Positions 21,192 to 32,625 of a stretch of DNA of 64,000 nt are shown here, piece by piece. A model generated the notes under the pieces. It had not been told where the DNA came from. It searched no databases and worked only from the letters and a program-made list of their open reading frames with translations. Origin of the DNA: Nematostella vectensis (Eukaryota > Cnidaria > Anthozoa > Actiniaria > Edwardsiidae); contig NC_064042.1 in the NCBI RefSeq assembly GCF_932526225.1, positions 7,619,540 to 7,683,539 on the forward strand, in the 5' to 3' direction. The first letter of the stretch is position 1. Every line of letters begins with the position of its first letter. A program made the translations under genes and the position numbers.

Positions 21192-24100
21192 TCAAATAGT
21201 CTCAATAACAATGGAAGGTGAAGCCACATCACCCTCTGTAAACAGTCAAACAAAATAGACACATCAGCTACCAAATTTCACAAATGTTTTAGGTGAAAAT
21301 TTAGATTATTAAAAGCATTTTGCTTTGTTTCTTGAAATCATGTGTAGTAGAACATACCTTTCCAAGAACGAAGTCGAATCTTTTATTCAGATTGAAACTC
21401 TTGTTTTGGTTCTGAATAATTAAAGGGAATGTTACATGATTGAACCACAAAATCTGTTTGTCATCTTTAATAAGTTCATAGATGACATCACAGCATGCCA
21501 TGAACAAAAACAAATGCTAAGATGAGACAGTGATATCACAAAAAAGTGATTTAGTCTAACTAAAATTTTGCAGGCCTCAGGCCAATCCAAGTAAACTGTT
21601 TTATAAAAGACATGATACATTCATCCCCATGCATTACCTTTCGTGTGTTGCTGTTGTTGAGTGATATCCTCAGCTCACTTAAATTTGGTTTGTTGTTGAT
21701 ATTTTGTCGTCCCCTTCTCCTTGGCTGGTTCTGAGACCGTTGCTGATTCTGATTTTGTCTAAAAAAGGATTATTTAGACTTTCATTTCATACATGGTTAA
21801 CGTTGTGTTTTACATTGCTAAGCTTCCAAAATTTTACTTTATTCAAAATTTTACTTCGTATCACAATCTTGGTGATAAGGGTCTTTTATTTTACCTAAGT
21901 TCAATATAAAACATAATCATAAATAATTCCAACTTAATGTACCTTCTTCTTTGGTTATTATTGTTGTTGACAGATACTGTCAGTTGGCCACCTTTTCTTG
22001 GGTTGCTATAATTTTGCCTGAGAACAAATAAAGAGCACCCACTTAACACTGTGTTATTGTTTTTTTTTTGTAATGCACAATGAACGTTTTTTCATGGGTT
22101 TTAAATATCATTTTATGACACAGATTGTTTTCCTTGAACATGGGATTTCAAAGTCTTGTGCATGTTTCTGTATGGAGGAACATAGATAACAATTTGGTGC
22201 ACCCTGTAATGCTACAAGAAGTTATATCAGCTTACAGTACTGTAAGCTGTACCTGTTTTGAGGGCCTTGCCTGTTTCTTGGGATGTTCTGCTGTGCTCCT
22301 CCCTATGATGAGTAAAATAAATTCATGAACACACTACTACACCACCTTTATAGGAATTTCAGTGATGCTTGCAGAGAACAGTACCTGGATGCCCCTACGC
22401 TTGTTGATAAGGTTTTGTCTTGCATCTTTTCTCCTCCCCTGTTGTGCCTGTGTATTCTGTTGACGTTTGTTTGCCTGGGCATTGACAGCTCTGTTTAACA
22501 TCTGCCTTCCCTGAACCAAACATAAAATGTATATTGTAAATCGTTGGTAAAAGAATAGATTTATCTAAGCCAAAATGAAACACAGTAGTCACGATTACCA
22601 GCAAATTCTAAGGTCATTCCCTAAACAGCCTCAATGTGATGCTAAGTAACCTTGAGGTCCCAAAGGGATAAAATGCTCAGTAGATATATTTCCACAATCA
22701 ATCAATTCATTGATTAATTTGTACTGCTATGGTTTGTTCTAGGTCTTCTTTATTTTTGGCATAAACTGACAAGTCTATCTGTTCGTACCATATTTCTCAA
22801 AGCTTGCACATTCTTAAGCTTGTTGATGACTACTTTCTGCCTCCTTCTTGGGTTGGCTTTGGCTGGCTTCCCGCCCTGGTTGACACCTGTCCTGTTATAA
22901 TTTCCTTGTGCTGCACCTCCTACAGCTTTTCTGGTCTGTTTGTTTGCAGGAAAACCTTTTGCTTTTGACACAATCTGTTGCTTCTTCTTCTGCAGAAGTT
23001 CTTTTCTCCTTGCTTTTTTCTGATCTTTGATAATATCATCTGAAAATAAACATTCAATTGAAGTTATTATATAATGATACCCAATTACAATGAAGACTGA
23101 AAAAGTAATGAGCGTCTGAACAGAAGAAGTCACAAGAGTTAGAACGATGACTGGAGTCCTGAGGATTAGATAAAGACTGGAAGGCACCATCATGTAGTCA
23201 GGTTGTACTGTTTATACAACATTCATATGTTTATATTTGTGAAAATTTGCATAACAAGGAAAGCCATTTTGTATAAAGCAAATTTTAAAAGGAACAAGAA
23301 ATATAATTGTATGATTAGCTTGTGACCAGAAAAATAACCTATCTGTGTTTTCCATAACAAACTGGTAATAAGTAGCAGATTACAAAACTCAAAAGATCTT
23401 TGTCAGGCAAAAGTTTAGAAAAGGGAAGTATGGTATAGAAGCTTAATACATTTATTTTGTCTTATAAAGAATTATTTTCCCTAGAAAATTGACATTGAAC
23501 AAGATACTTTGGAAAAAATCCAGAAACCACACAGTGAAAAGCAATGCAATATGATTTACTGATAACCGTCCCCAGACACAATGGCCAAAAGGTATAACTC
23601 TGGGTGTCTTTAAAAAAGGTATGCTTCGTGAACAAGAAAAAAGTTGTCCTGAAACTTAATTTAATTGCTTCCCAGGAAGGTTATTTGACAAGAAGAAATA
23701 GGATAATACAATAGTTTCAAACCTAACAGACCAACGTTTTGTAGTAGAACACATTGCGAAGATAATATCAGACTCATGCGTTTGGAATAAAGGGGGGCAG
23801 TTTCTAGGATACGAGGATAAAACCTCACTTGCACTTCAGTTGACTAGCAACAATTTTCGTGAGTGGAGACAAAAACGAAAGCTGGGCGACAAAAAGCACC
23901 AGTAGTAAGACCAGTAACAAGCTATTCAACCTAGAAACATAAGCCAAATGTCGTATAAAGTGAACCTTTCTCGATACCCTAGTATATAATAATACTGTAA
24001 ATAGAATAATAGAAGTATAAAATGATTTAGCAGAAATTTTGATTTGGTGTTTGCAAAAATTGACCGACATCTTGACAAATACCGGTATCAAAATTTTGAG

Positions 24101-24206
24101 GAAAAGCAAAGTAAACTCGTGTTTTCGATGGAATGAAAACCAACGGATGGTATGTTTAGTCAATAACATATAACTTACCTAGCGACCTATCAATATTATC
24201 GCTCAT
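21192..24206 (-). CDS. FYTTD1: UIF/FYTTD1-like mRNA export adaptor
   Basis: Minus-strand exons in transcript order: 24206-24179, 23039-22789, 22510-22385, 22302-22253, 22017-21943, 21758-21638, 21411-21358, then a tentative last exon 21233-21192. Phases agree throughout; about 258 residues, strongly basic and Gln/Asn/Arg-rich. The spliced N-terminus reads MSDNIDRSLDDIIK, the UAP56/DDX39B-binding motif of ALYREF and UIF (typically MSLDDIIK). Downstream, KGGQLTVSVNN and SFNLNKRFDFVLGK resemble the UIF blocks LTVSIDN and TLNERFGIL. UIF links the RNA helicase UAP56 to the NXF1 export receptor in the nucleus. CHTOP also has a LNERF motif but not this N-terminal arrangement, so FYTTD1 fits better. 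The last exon relies on the second AG of a CAGAG acceptor, and the 22302-22253 exon was found only by phase matching; transcripts should confirm both. Confidence 0.75.
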
Positions 24207-25520
24207 ACTTGGGTTAGAGACGAGAAATCTTTGCAGAGAGGAGATAAAATGAGGCGACCAAACCACAACAATTTATTGCAAAGGACGCTGTATACCTTCA
24301 GCCTCGACCTTATGCGACTACCGCTGGACAATAATCATGTGTTCGCGCCCCATTTGTTACACGAGCTTTCCACTCTATCAAGGGCGGTAGTAGAGTGATT
24401 TTTAGGCTTAATTTTTATTATAAACCACGAATTTCCCTCTTATTTGTATAAGTTTCCCTCTTATTTGGCCTTGTTTACCCAGGCACGTTCGGCTAGTGCG
24501 TCGGGGACAGTTCGTGCGCCACGAAGTAGTAGATAGGATCCGCAACGGAATTTGTCCGGGTTTTCTAATCAAACACGGAGAGCTTGTCGCAAAAAAGGCA
24601 CATTTTTAGCCGAATTAGAGGGGAATTCCTGGTTATTATCGGAATTTGGCCCAACAATCATTGTTCCTACCGCCCTTGCTCTCTGTTTATTTCGATTCAA
24701 CTATTAGCTGATATATAGATTTAGGCGGAGCAAGCATTTTTTCACTATAAACCTGCTTTGGATCAGTTGAAAATTGTAATCAGCCAGTAAGAAATGAGAG
24801 AGTAAATCAAGCTTGATATGCATCATTTCTTTCCCTTTAGTTTTTCTTATTTATTCTTTGTTTATGTCGACATTGTTCCACTTTGCTTACAAAGAGAGCG
24901 GATTTTACTCCTCTTTTTAAAAACTGAAATAAAAACAATAAAAAAAGCTAAAGGAGAACGCGCCAGACAATATGTCTAACGATACGCCCGCTTCTCCCGT
25001 CACGCTAATATCCAAGTACCCCTAATTGACAGGTGTTTGAGAACCTCCACGTAAACAGTGACCCACAATTTTGAAAAGCATACTAAAACATCCTTTAGTA
25101 AGGTAAGTCTGCCAATACCGCCCTAATTTCAAATGTTTTGTTTTTTTTACTAAAAATGGCCCGGGTAAAGAATAGAATAGATTATTCTAGAATAGTTTAA
25201 AATCTTTTATTGTGATATATTCATTTTCAATTGACATAAAACAGGTTAACGGGTGTAAAAGGGAGAACAAGCGTTTTACTGATTAGCGAAAGACACGCTT
25301 GAAAAATTCGTTTTGTCAAAGTACGGAGTTGCGCACGAAACGAAACTTTCATTCAGTCCTTATTGAATAAACTGACATAGTAATTCTGAATAGGGAGAAA
25401 TTTCGATTTGATATATATATATATATATATAAACTTGAGTGAAAATTCCAGTCAGCCAACAGCCAGTCTATCTAAAAGGATCCAAGATACCAGGGCTCAG
25501 TAGCGAAAATATAAATATAG
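24207..25520. other. Intergenic spacer upstream of FYTTD1-like gene
   Basis: It contains the minus-strand FYTTD1-like 5' flank, a pair of inverted words (AAGGGCGGTAG near 24380 and CTACCGCCCTT near 24667) that may bound a 300-bp non-autonomous element, and a TA run at about 25410-25430. No gene recognised. Confidence 0.4.
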
Positions 25521-25700
25521 TAGTGTGAAGAAAGATGCTACGATTCCCAACTTTTAGACATTATTAAAAATTTACTAAACGTTTCGGCCCTTCGGCCTTC
25601 TTCAGTATAAAATAAGTTAAAAAGCTTTTAGTAAATTTTAGTTTAGTAAATTTTTAATAATGTCTAAAAGTTGGGAATCGTAGCATCTTTCTTCACACTA
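25521..25700. mobile_element. Penelope-like terminal hairpin 1
   Basis: Two perfect 60-bp arms (25521-25580 and 25641-25700) face each other around a 60-bp loop. The loop contains the complement of CTGAAGAAGGCCGAAGGGCC followed by GAAACG, the kind of sequence found in the terminal repeats of Penelope-like retroelements. Perfect arm identity implies either recent insertion or gene conversion. No Penelope RT or GIY-YIG coding sequence is present, so these are ends only. Confidence 0.6.
25574..25605 (-). ncRNA. Hammerhead-ribozyme-like core, loop of hairpin 1
   Basis: On the minus strand: CUGAAGA, one extra A, stem II GGCC-GAAG-GGCC, then GAAA and ACGU-type stem III sequence. CUGANGA and GAAA are the two invariant hammerhead core strands. 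The extra A next to stem II departs from the standard core and may weaken or abolish cleavage. Stem I pairing is poor here. Confidence 0.45.
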
Positions 25701-25710
25701 CTATATATAT

Positions 25711-25853
25711 AAATCGACTCTGCCAAATTTTCGTCTTTAATAAGACTTCTTCAGGGCAGACTGAAGAAGGTGAATCGTTACAAGCTTATTTACATCAGAA
25801 TAGTCTGCCCTGAAGAAGTCTTATTAAAGACGAAAATTTGGCAGAGTCGATTT
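25711..25853. mobile_element. Penelope-like terminal hairpin 2
   Basis: Two 52-bp perfect arms (25711-25762 and 25802-25853) around a 39-bp loop, starting 10 bp after hairpin 1. Arms begin AAATCGACTCTGCC and contain a second, different hammerhead-like core. Inverted and tandem terminal repeats are common at Penelope-like insertions. Confidence 0.6.
25803..25847 (+). ncRNA. Hammerhead-ribozyme-like core, right arm of hairpin 2
   Basis: Reading on the plus strand: stem I UCUGCC, core CUGAAGA (25810-25816), one extra A, stem II GUCUU-AUUA-AAGAC, core GAAA (25832-25835), a minimal stem III AAUU, then GGCAGA closing stem I with six pairs. Its inverted copy lies at about 25717-25760 on the minus strand. 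A very short self-complementary stem III is known for Penelope-type hammerheads, which are thought to cleave as dimers. Confidence 0.5.
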
Positions 25854-28157
25854 CCAGTTTTTGGATTATTATCTTTATTGTTCTGGTACGAGATCGCGAC
25901 AGTTTGGGCTTTTTGATTCTATATATATATATATATAACACAATCTCGGCCCTTTCAGAGATCTTATGTTCCCATAATACAAACCTTTAATGGATTTTAA
26001 AGATCAATAAAATGGGCCTACCATGAATACAAAGTTCGCTGTATCTCGGCATCTTTTAATCTGTCCTATAATCAGCACATGATTCATTAGTGGAGATGGT
26101 CTTATGATGGTTTTAGTTGTCTGAGGGAGGGGGGGGTCGCAGTCATAGTTGTCTCATGAAAAAAGTATCGTATAAGAAGATTCCTTAACCCATTTACCAG
26201 TTTACTCCTGGCTATTTTTGAGCTGAATTTACACAAAACAGACCGAAAACATATACCTCCCCCCTATTTTGAGTTTTTTACAGCCCGTCAAAGCCAAACA
26301 CCGCTGCACCTAGTCAGCGGTATCCTAGCTTTCAAACAGTGCTTTTCGGTCTCATCCCTAATCCCTTGTCGCTTCGCTGAGGCAAGCACAAGTTGATGGT
26401 TGCTTGTATTTTTCATCAAAAAATACAGCTTTGAGCATATTGGGAGAGTGTCCAAGGGCATCATGAAGTCTGTTGGGACATAATTGAGTGCTGTGCTTAT
26501 GGATATTTGCAAGCAAAGGTGGGTTCATGGTGATTTTTTCTTGTTTGGCTTTGCCTGGATGAGAAAGTAATTTTCTAATGAATCACCATTTAAATGCTGT
26601 CTTTTCTGAAACCAAATTGATTCCAAAATTGTTTACACTGCTATTCTGGGTCTGTATGACCTGGAATTGATTTGTTTGGCTTCGGGGTGAAAAGACTTAT
26701 AAAAAAAACATCTAACTTTGGGAAGAGGAGTGTTGACTGGCCCTCCCCTCGTGGATTTTTCCCCCGGATCTCCCAGAATGGTTTGCAACCCTATTAATTG
26801 CATCTCAGTGGTTTTATTAGCCTCCTCCGCAGGCGTCCCTGAACGTTAGAAACCGAGACTCGGGATTCCTGTGGTCGACAAATTCCTTTGTTAAGGGGGG
26901 GGGAGGAGACAATGCCAAAAGCGGAAAAAGACCCGCTCGACGCATCGCTACAGAAATCCCGAGCGCCTGTGTTTCTTTTCTGCTGCTTTCTGGGCAAAGC
27001 GATGCCTGTGGAGGAGGCTATGGTTTTACAAGCTTTCAAGGAGTGGACATTGTGTTTTGAGGTCATGGAAATCGACGTGGAGGATCAGAATAAAAGTATC
27101 TATTTGTGTCTTGAGTTGTGTTTGCTGATCTCTCCCCCTTGTGTGGTATTTTGAGCGTTTTGTTGAGTGGGGTGACTCTACTTTTCTTTCCTTGTTCGAT
27201 TTAAAACTTGTCAAAGAACCTGAGCTATTATTTGACTAAAGAGTAGTTGCTATCACCTTGGCTGGATGCATATCTTCAAGACCATTTATCCCTTAGACTA
27301 ATGCCTGAGTATCTTCATCTTGTTGTGCTTATTTTGCATTTATGCATTTTTTTGGTTGTGGGTACTTCTCAAGGCCGGTACAGGCCGGTTGAAGGGTTAA
27401 TGTGGTAATAAGAAATGACCTCCTTTTTGGCGCGCACCCCCCTATGTACGCGCCCGATTCCAAACATATGGATTCCTTTGGTTCGGATCCCGGATGTTAT
27501 TCTCCGGATCCCAATACTACATGGGTTCTGAATCCCGGAATCCCTTTACATCAAGTGCAATCTCACTGAAAAATACCGATGTTTTGCTTCAGTTCTCAGC
27601 TTAGAACCCATAAAAATAAGGTTTAACAAAAAAAAAAGTTTGACTCGACCCTTTCCCCCCGGAGGCAAGTAATAGAAAAACAAAATATCAAATACGACTT
27701 TTTGTGTCATTGAAATTTGAGCTTTTCGTCCCTAAGCCCATACATAGCACAAAGATAATCAAGGAAAAAATATTTTAAAAATCTGTGTACGTTATTTGTG
27801 TTATGAAAATCAGTCCGAATTACAAGAAATCGATGGCCGTTGTAAGAAATTGTGTCTTCCTTCTCCATCTAGAATTGCGCATTTTCCAGGCTTTTCCGTC
27901 ATGTCTTCCCGGAGTCGATAAAAGAACCGAAAAAATAAAATAAAAATTGCTGGAAATATATATAAGGATTGAATACCCTTATAAATTTTTAGTATTTTAT
28001 GCTCAATTTTTTCGTGGTCGTTTGAGGCCGTGGAACAAGTGAGGTGGATGACATCATCATAACTCTTCATCTAGTTGTGAACGAAATTTTGATTATTTTA
28101 TTAGGATCAAATTCTGATTTGATTCCCATCGAGAGGCCTTTAGTGACATTTAGTGGC
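25854..28157. other. Repeat-rich intergenic stretch
   Basis: It holds a TA run at 25920-25937, G-rich tracts, and a MITE at 26818-27020. The open frames here have no recognisable domains. One of them (26888-27154) lies inside the MITE and resembles, in places, the translated repeat at 35.4-35.6 kb, so it is repeat-derived. Confidence 0.45.
26818..27020. mobile_element. MITE with TAGCCTCCTCCGCAGGC termini
   Basis: TAGCCTCCTCCGCAGGCGTC at the left end is inverted at the right as GATGCCTGTGGAGGAGGCTA. A related but more diverged repeat appears on the other strand at about 35430-35720. Confidence 0.7.
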
Positions 28158-29472
28158 AGGTTGACAGTACGCATAACAGCGAGTGGTGCATAACAGCGAG
28201 TGGTGCATTACAGCGAGTGGCGCATAACAGCGAGTGGCGCATTACAGCGAATGGTGCATTCCAGCGAGTGGCGCATTACAGCGAGTGGCGCATGACAGCG
28301 AGTGGCGCATAACAGCGAATGGTGCATAACAGCGAGTGGCGCATTACAGCGAGTGGCGCATTACAGCGAGTGGCGCATGACAGCGAGTGGCGCATAACAG
28401 CGAGTTGCGCATAACAGCGAGTGGCGCATAACAGCGGGTGGCGCATAACAGCGAGTGGCGCATGACAGCGAGTGGCGCATGATAGCGAATGGTGCATTAC
28501 AGCGAGTGGCGCATAACAGCGAGTGGCGCATAACAGCGAGTGGCGCATTACAGCGAATGGTGCATTCCAGCGAGTGGCGCATTACAGCGAGTGGCGCATA
28601 ACAGTGAATGGTGCACAACAGCGAGTGGCGCATTACAGCGAGTGGCGCATGACAGCGAGTGACGCATAACAGCGAGTGGCGCATGACAGCGAGTGGCGCA
28701 TAACAGCGAGTGGCGCATAACAGCGAGTGGTGCATTAAAGCGAGTGACGCATTACAGCGAGTGGCGCATGACAGCGAGTGGCGCATTACAGCGAATGGTG
28801 CATTCCAGCGAGTGGCGCATTACAGCGAGTGGCGCATGACAGCGAGTGGCGGATAACAGCGAATGGTGCATAACAGCGAGTGGCGCATAACAGCGAGTGG
28901 CGCTAAACAGCGAGTGGCGCATAACAGCGAGTGGCGCATAACAGCGAGTGGCGCATTAAAGCGAGTGGCGCATTACAGCGAGTGGCGAATAACAGCGAGT
29001 GGCGCATAACAGCGAGTGGCACATTAAAGCGAGTGGCGCATTATAGTAAGTGGCGCATTACAGCGAGTGGCGCATGACAGCCATTGGCGCATAACAGCGA
29101 GTGGCGCATTACAGCGAGTGGCGCATTATATCGAGTGGCGCATAACAGCGAGTGGCGCATAACAGCAAGTGGCGCATTAAAGCGAGTGGCGCATTACAGC
29201 GAGTGGCGCATTACAGGCCCTTGGCGCATTACAGCGCGTGGCGCATAACAGCAAGTGGCGCATTACAGCGAGTGGCGCATAACAGCGAGTGGCGCATTAC
29301 AGCGAGTGACGCATAACAGCGAGTGGCGCATAACAGCGAGTGGCGCATAACAGCGAGTGGCGCATTACAGCGAGTGGCGCATTATATCGAGTGACGCATG
29401 ACAGCGAGTGGCGCATTACAGCGAGTGGCGCATAACAGCGAGTGGCGCATTACAGCGAGTGGCGCATAACAG
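28158..29472. repeat. 1.3-kb minisatellite of a 17-bp unit (about 77 copies)
   Basis: The unit AACAGCGAGTGGCGCAT is repeated for about 1,315 bp with point variants, mainly TTACAG, TGACAG or TTAAAG for TAACAG, and GAATGGTGC for GAGTGGCGC. Groups of variants recur in the same order, a sign of higher-order duplication. Length 17 is not a multiple of three, so each strand shows long Cys/His/Arg-rich frames with a 17-residue period; they are artefacts. The array ends about 100 bp before the LINE at 29.57 kb. Confidence 0.95.
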
Positions 29473-29779
29473 TGTGTCATATTTATTATAACCGTGTGCC
29501 CCATCATGGAAAAGGCCTTAGAAACCGATATCTAAACCGAAAATATATGATATAATTCAGCCTAGTTTAGGAAAGAAATGTTCCTCCATTTCGTTGAAAA
29601 GCATGCGCCTTTGTGCACTAAACGAGTCCGATTATCCAAATCGCCTTGGATTAACTCGGATTTGAAAAAACTAATGCATCAGCGAGATGTCTTTAAAATC
29701 AAGGCTATTCGCTCTAAAGACGTAAACGATTGGAAGATATTAAAAAAGTATCGGAATTTCGTAAATTGCCAAATCAAAA

Positions 29780-30316
29780 TTGCCAAGCAAATATATTACG
29801 GTTCGTTCGGATTTGAATATCCCTGATCTAGAAAACTTATGCATAGAGATAAATAAACCTCGTTCTACTCCTTTTTTGGTAAATACTTGGTATAGGCCAC
29901 CAAATTCGCCTGTCAGTATATTCGCTTCTCTTGAAATATTAATTGGCAAACTAGACTCCATGAATGTCGAATATTTTTTATTAGGTGATTTAAACTGTGA
30001 CCAAACCGCTGTAATTCCAGGCAATAATTCTAACCTGATGAATAATATTTCTGACATTTATGGCTTAACACAATTGATCAAAGAGGCCACACGAATCACC
30101 GAGAACAAGGCAACACTGCTCGATGTTTTTTACACTAATCACCCTGACAGAATTGCCTGTTCTAGTGTTTCGCATGTTGGTATAAGTGACCATAGCCTGG
30201 TTTACGCCTATCGCAAATTGTCAATTGTCCGCCTAACAAAGGACACTCTACTATTATATATCGCAAATTCAAAAATTTCAATTCTGATGCATTCCGCGCT
30301 GATATTGCATCTCTGA
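29780..30316 (+). pseudogene. LINE endonuclease, C-terminal half
   Basis: The apurinic/apyrimidinic-type endonuclease of non-LTR elements nicks the genomic target. Visible motifs are WYRPPNSP, FLLGDLNCD (catalytic Asp-Leu-Asn block), and GISDHSLVYA (terminal Ser-Asp-His block). The N-terminal half with the first catalytic Glu is missing; it is replaced at about 29799 by a copy of the linker found downstream of the domain. The final part after SIVRLTK runs into a frameshift. Confidence 0.8.
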
Positions 30317-30733
30317 ACTGGAACTTTCTTATTTCCTACAATGACCCGAATGTCATGTGGAATAATTGGAAAGAAATGTTCCTCCATTTCGTTGAAAAGC
30401 ATGCGCCTTTGTGCACTAAACGAGTCCGATTATCCAAACCGCCTTGGATTAACTCGGATTTGAAAAAACTAATGCATCAGCGAGATGTCTTTAAAATCAA
30501 GGCTATTCGCTCTAAAGACGTAAACGATTGGAAGATATTCAAAAAGTATCGGAATTTCGTAAATTGCCAAATCAAAATTGCCAAGCAAATATATTACGAC
30601 AATGCTTTTCGCGAAAATGAAGGTAACATTCGGAATACCTGGAAAGTGATCAGCGAAAAAACGAAAAACGAATAACTCTACTATAAAGGAGGTAAAGCTA
30701 GATGATGACCATTCTATTACAGATTCGCTCAGC

Positions 30734-32392
30734 TTGTCCGAAGCCTTTAATTCGCACTTTGCGACAATCGGACCTAATCTAGCGAATAACATAGCTGCTA
30801 GTAGCGATTTGTCTCATCTTAATTTCTTAACCAGAGCAGCAAATAACAATTATTTCAATCTGACCGTAACTAGCCAGTCTAAAGTTTTGGCTCTTCTTCG
30901 CAAACTAACTAAAACAAAAGCCACAGGTTTAGACAGAATTCCCGCTCGGATTCTGAGAGAATGCTCCGATCTAATTGCAGCATCTCTTTGTTTAATTTTT
31001 AACCGTTCAATTATCTCTGGAATTTTTCCTGATGAATGGAAAAGTGCTAAAGTCACTCCATTATTCAAAAATGGCCAGAGGTCCGACATAAACAATTATA
31101 GACCAATCTCTGTCACTCCTATTGTGGCGAAGATTTTTGAGAGAATTGTTTATTAACAATTGTACGATTATCTCAGTGAGATACATTTAATTTCTAGCTT
31201 TAAATCAGGTTTTCGGTCATTGCATTCCAGTGTCACTGCCCTTCTAAAAGCAACTGACGACTGGGCTTTTAACATTGACAAAGGGAATGTAAACGCAGTG
31301 GTCTTTTTAGATCTTAAAAAAGCCTTTGACGCCGTAGATCACGGCATTCTTTTGTCCAAATTAAATTTCTACGGGATCTCAGGTATTGCACACGAATGAT
31401 TCAAATCCTATTTACTTAATCGTACTCAAAGGTGCTCTGTGAATAATTCTCTCTCGGGTCCCAAATTTCTTACTTGTGGTATTCCTCAGGGGACCATTTT
31501 GGGACCATTACAATTTTTGCTTTACATCAATGATCTCCCTAACTGTCTTGTTAATTCTTACCCACACATGTATGCTGACGATACTCATCTGACGTATGCC
31601 AGTAATAATGTGGGGAGCATAGAATCAAATTTGAATCAAGATCTCGCTAACGTCAGTGATTGGCTTAAAGCCAACAAACTGACCATTAATAAATCTAAAA
31701 CTGAATTCATGCTGGTCGGCTCGCGCCAAAGACTAAGTACTTTTGAGAACTCTCCTCGTTTAGTTCTCGATAATTCCCTAATTAAGGAAGTCCCTAATAC
31801 AAAATCTCTAGGAGTCTGCATCGATCAACACCTCTCCTGGAACGCGCACATTATTAATATTTCCAAAAAAATTGCTTCTGGAATCGGCGCAATCAAGAGA
31901 TGTCGCCCATTTGTTCCACTCGAAACACTAAGGTACGCTTTTAACGCAATTGTTCAACCCCATTTTGATTACTGCGATGTAGTATGGGGAAATTGTAATA
32001 GTACCCTTGCCACAAAACTCCAGAAGCTCCAAAACCGTGCCGCGCGAATTCTGACTTTTTCCAGTTTCGATGCCGACGCTCACCCGCTCATCGAGAGCCT
32101 AGGCTGGTCGAAGCTGGTTGATCGACGCAGGGCTCATATGGCTACTATGGTGTACAAATCTCTTAACGGCCTAGCCCCGGATTACCTTCAATCTAAATTC
32201 GAACACCATCTAAGCCACTACCAAATAAGAGATTCTGTAAACAAACTCTCTGTTCCGCAACCCCGCACCAATTATCTAAAGAACAGTTTCCATTATAGTG
32301 GTGCAGTTTTGTGGAACAGCCTTCCTCCATACCTACGTCAAGCAGAATCTCTTAACAGCTTTAAGTCCGGCTGTGGGAATTTCTTTTTATAA
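30734..32392 (+). pseudogene. LINE reverse transcriptase with two nonsense codons
   Basis: RT blocks are in order: [50 protein letters not shown] (first catalytic Asp), GIPQGTILGPLQFLLYIND, MYADDTHL (catalytic YADD) and LTINKSKTEFMLVG. The C-terminal blocks KLQNRAARIL, SLGWSKLVDRR and GAVLWNSLPPYLR follow. The single frame is broken by TAA at 31154-31156 and TGA at 31397-31399; the second is where most relatives have Trp (HEWF). Both are single-base changes, so decay is recent. Confidence 0.85.
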
Positions 32393-32625
32393 TAACACGG
32401 CTTCATGGAAAGCAGGCAATCATTGTAATATCATAGTTTAGATTATATAGTGTATATAAGGTGGTTTTTAATATAATAGTTTAGATTATATAGTGTATAT
32501 AGAGTGTTTTTAATATCATAGTTTAGACTATATAGTGTATATAGAGTGTTTTAAGCCCTGTTTGTTTTACCGTGTATAAAATAAAGTTACAAGTTTACAA
32601 GTTTACAAGTTACAAGTTTACAATA

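Larger units (their letters stand above)
29569..32625 (+). mobile_element. Defective LINE (CR1/Jockey-like) with rearranged 5' part
   Basis: In order: a 230-bp linker piece (29569-29799), the C-terminal half of an AP-type endonuclease (to 30316), the same linker again (30367-30597), reverse transcriptase (30734-32392), then a 3' UTR. The UTR holds three copies of a roughly 40-bp AT-rich repeat (near 32432, 32477, 32518), an AATAAA (about 32578-32585) and a tail of ACAAGTTT-type repeats. The two linker copies differ at about two positions. The element is inactive: endonuclease N-terminus missing, a frameshift between 30.6 and 30.7 kb, and two stops in RT. Confidence 0.85.

Noticed and set aside
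22750-23193. Single 147-codon membrane-like protein on the minus strand
   Set aside because: Its hydrophobic first third is intron; only the part from DDIIK onward (23039 leftward) is exon of the FYTTD1-like gene.
26888-27154. 88-codon plus-strand protein
   Set aside because: It lies within a MITE and has no known domain or splice context.
28276-28786. Cys/His/Arg repeat proteins on the minus strand
   Set aside because: The 17-residue period comes from reading a 17-bp minisatellite three times. Variants do not favour synonymous changes.
28158-29472. CRISPR array
   Set aside because: Units are contiguous with no unique spacers, and the setting is a eukaryotic intergenic region.
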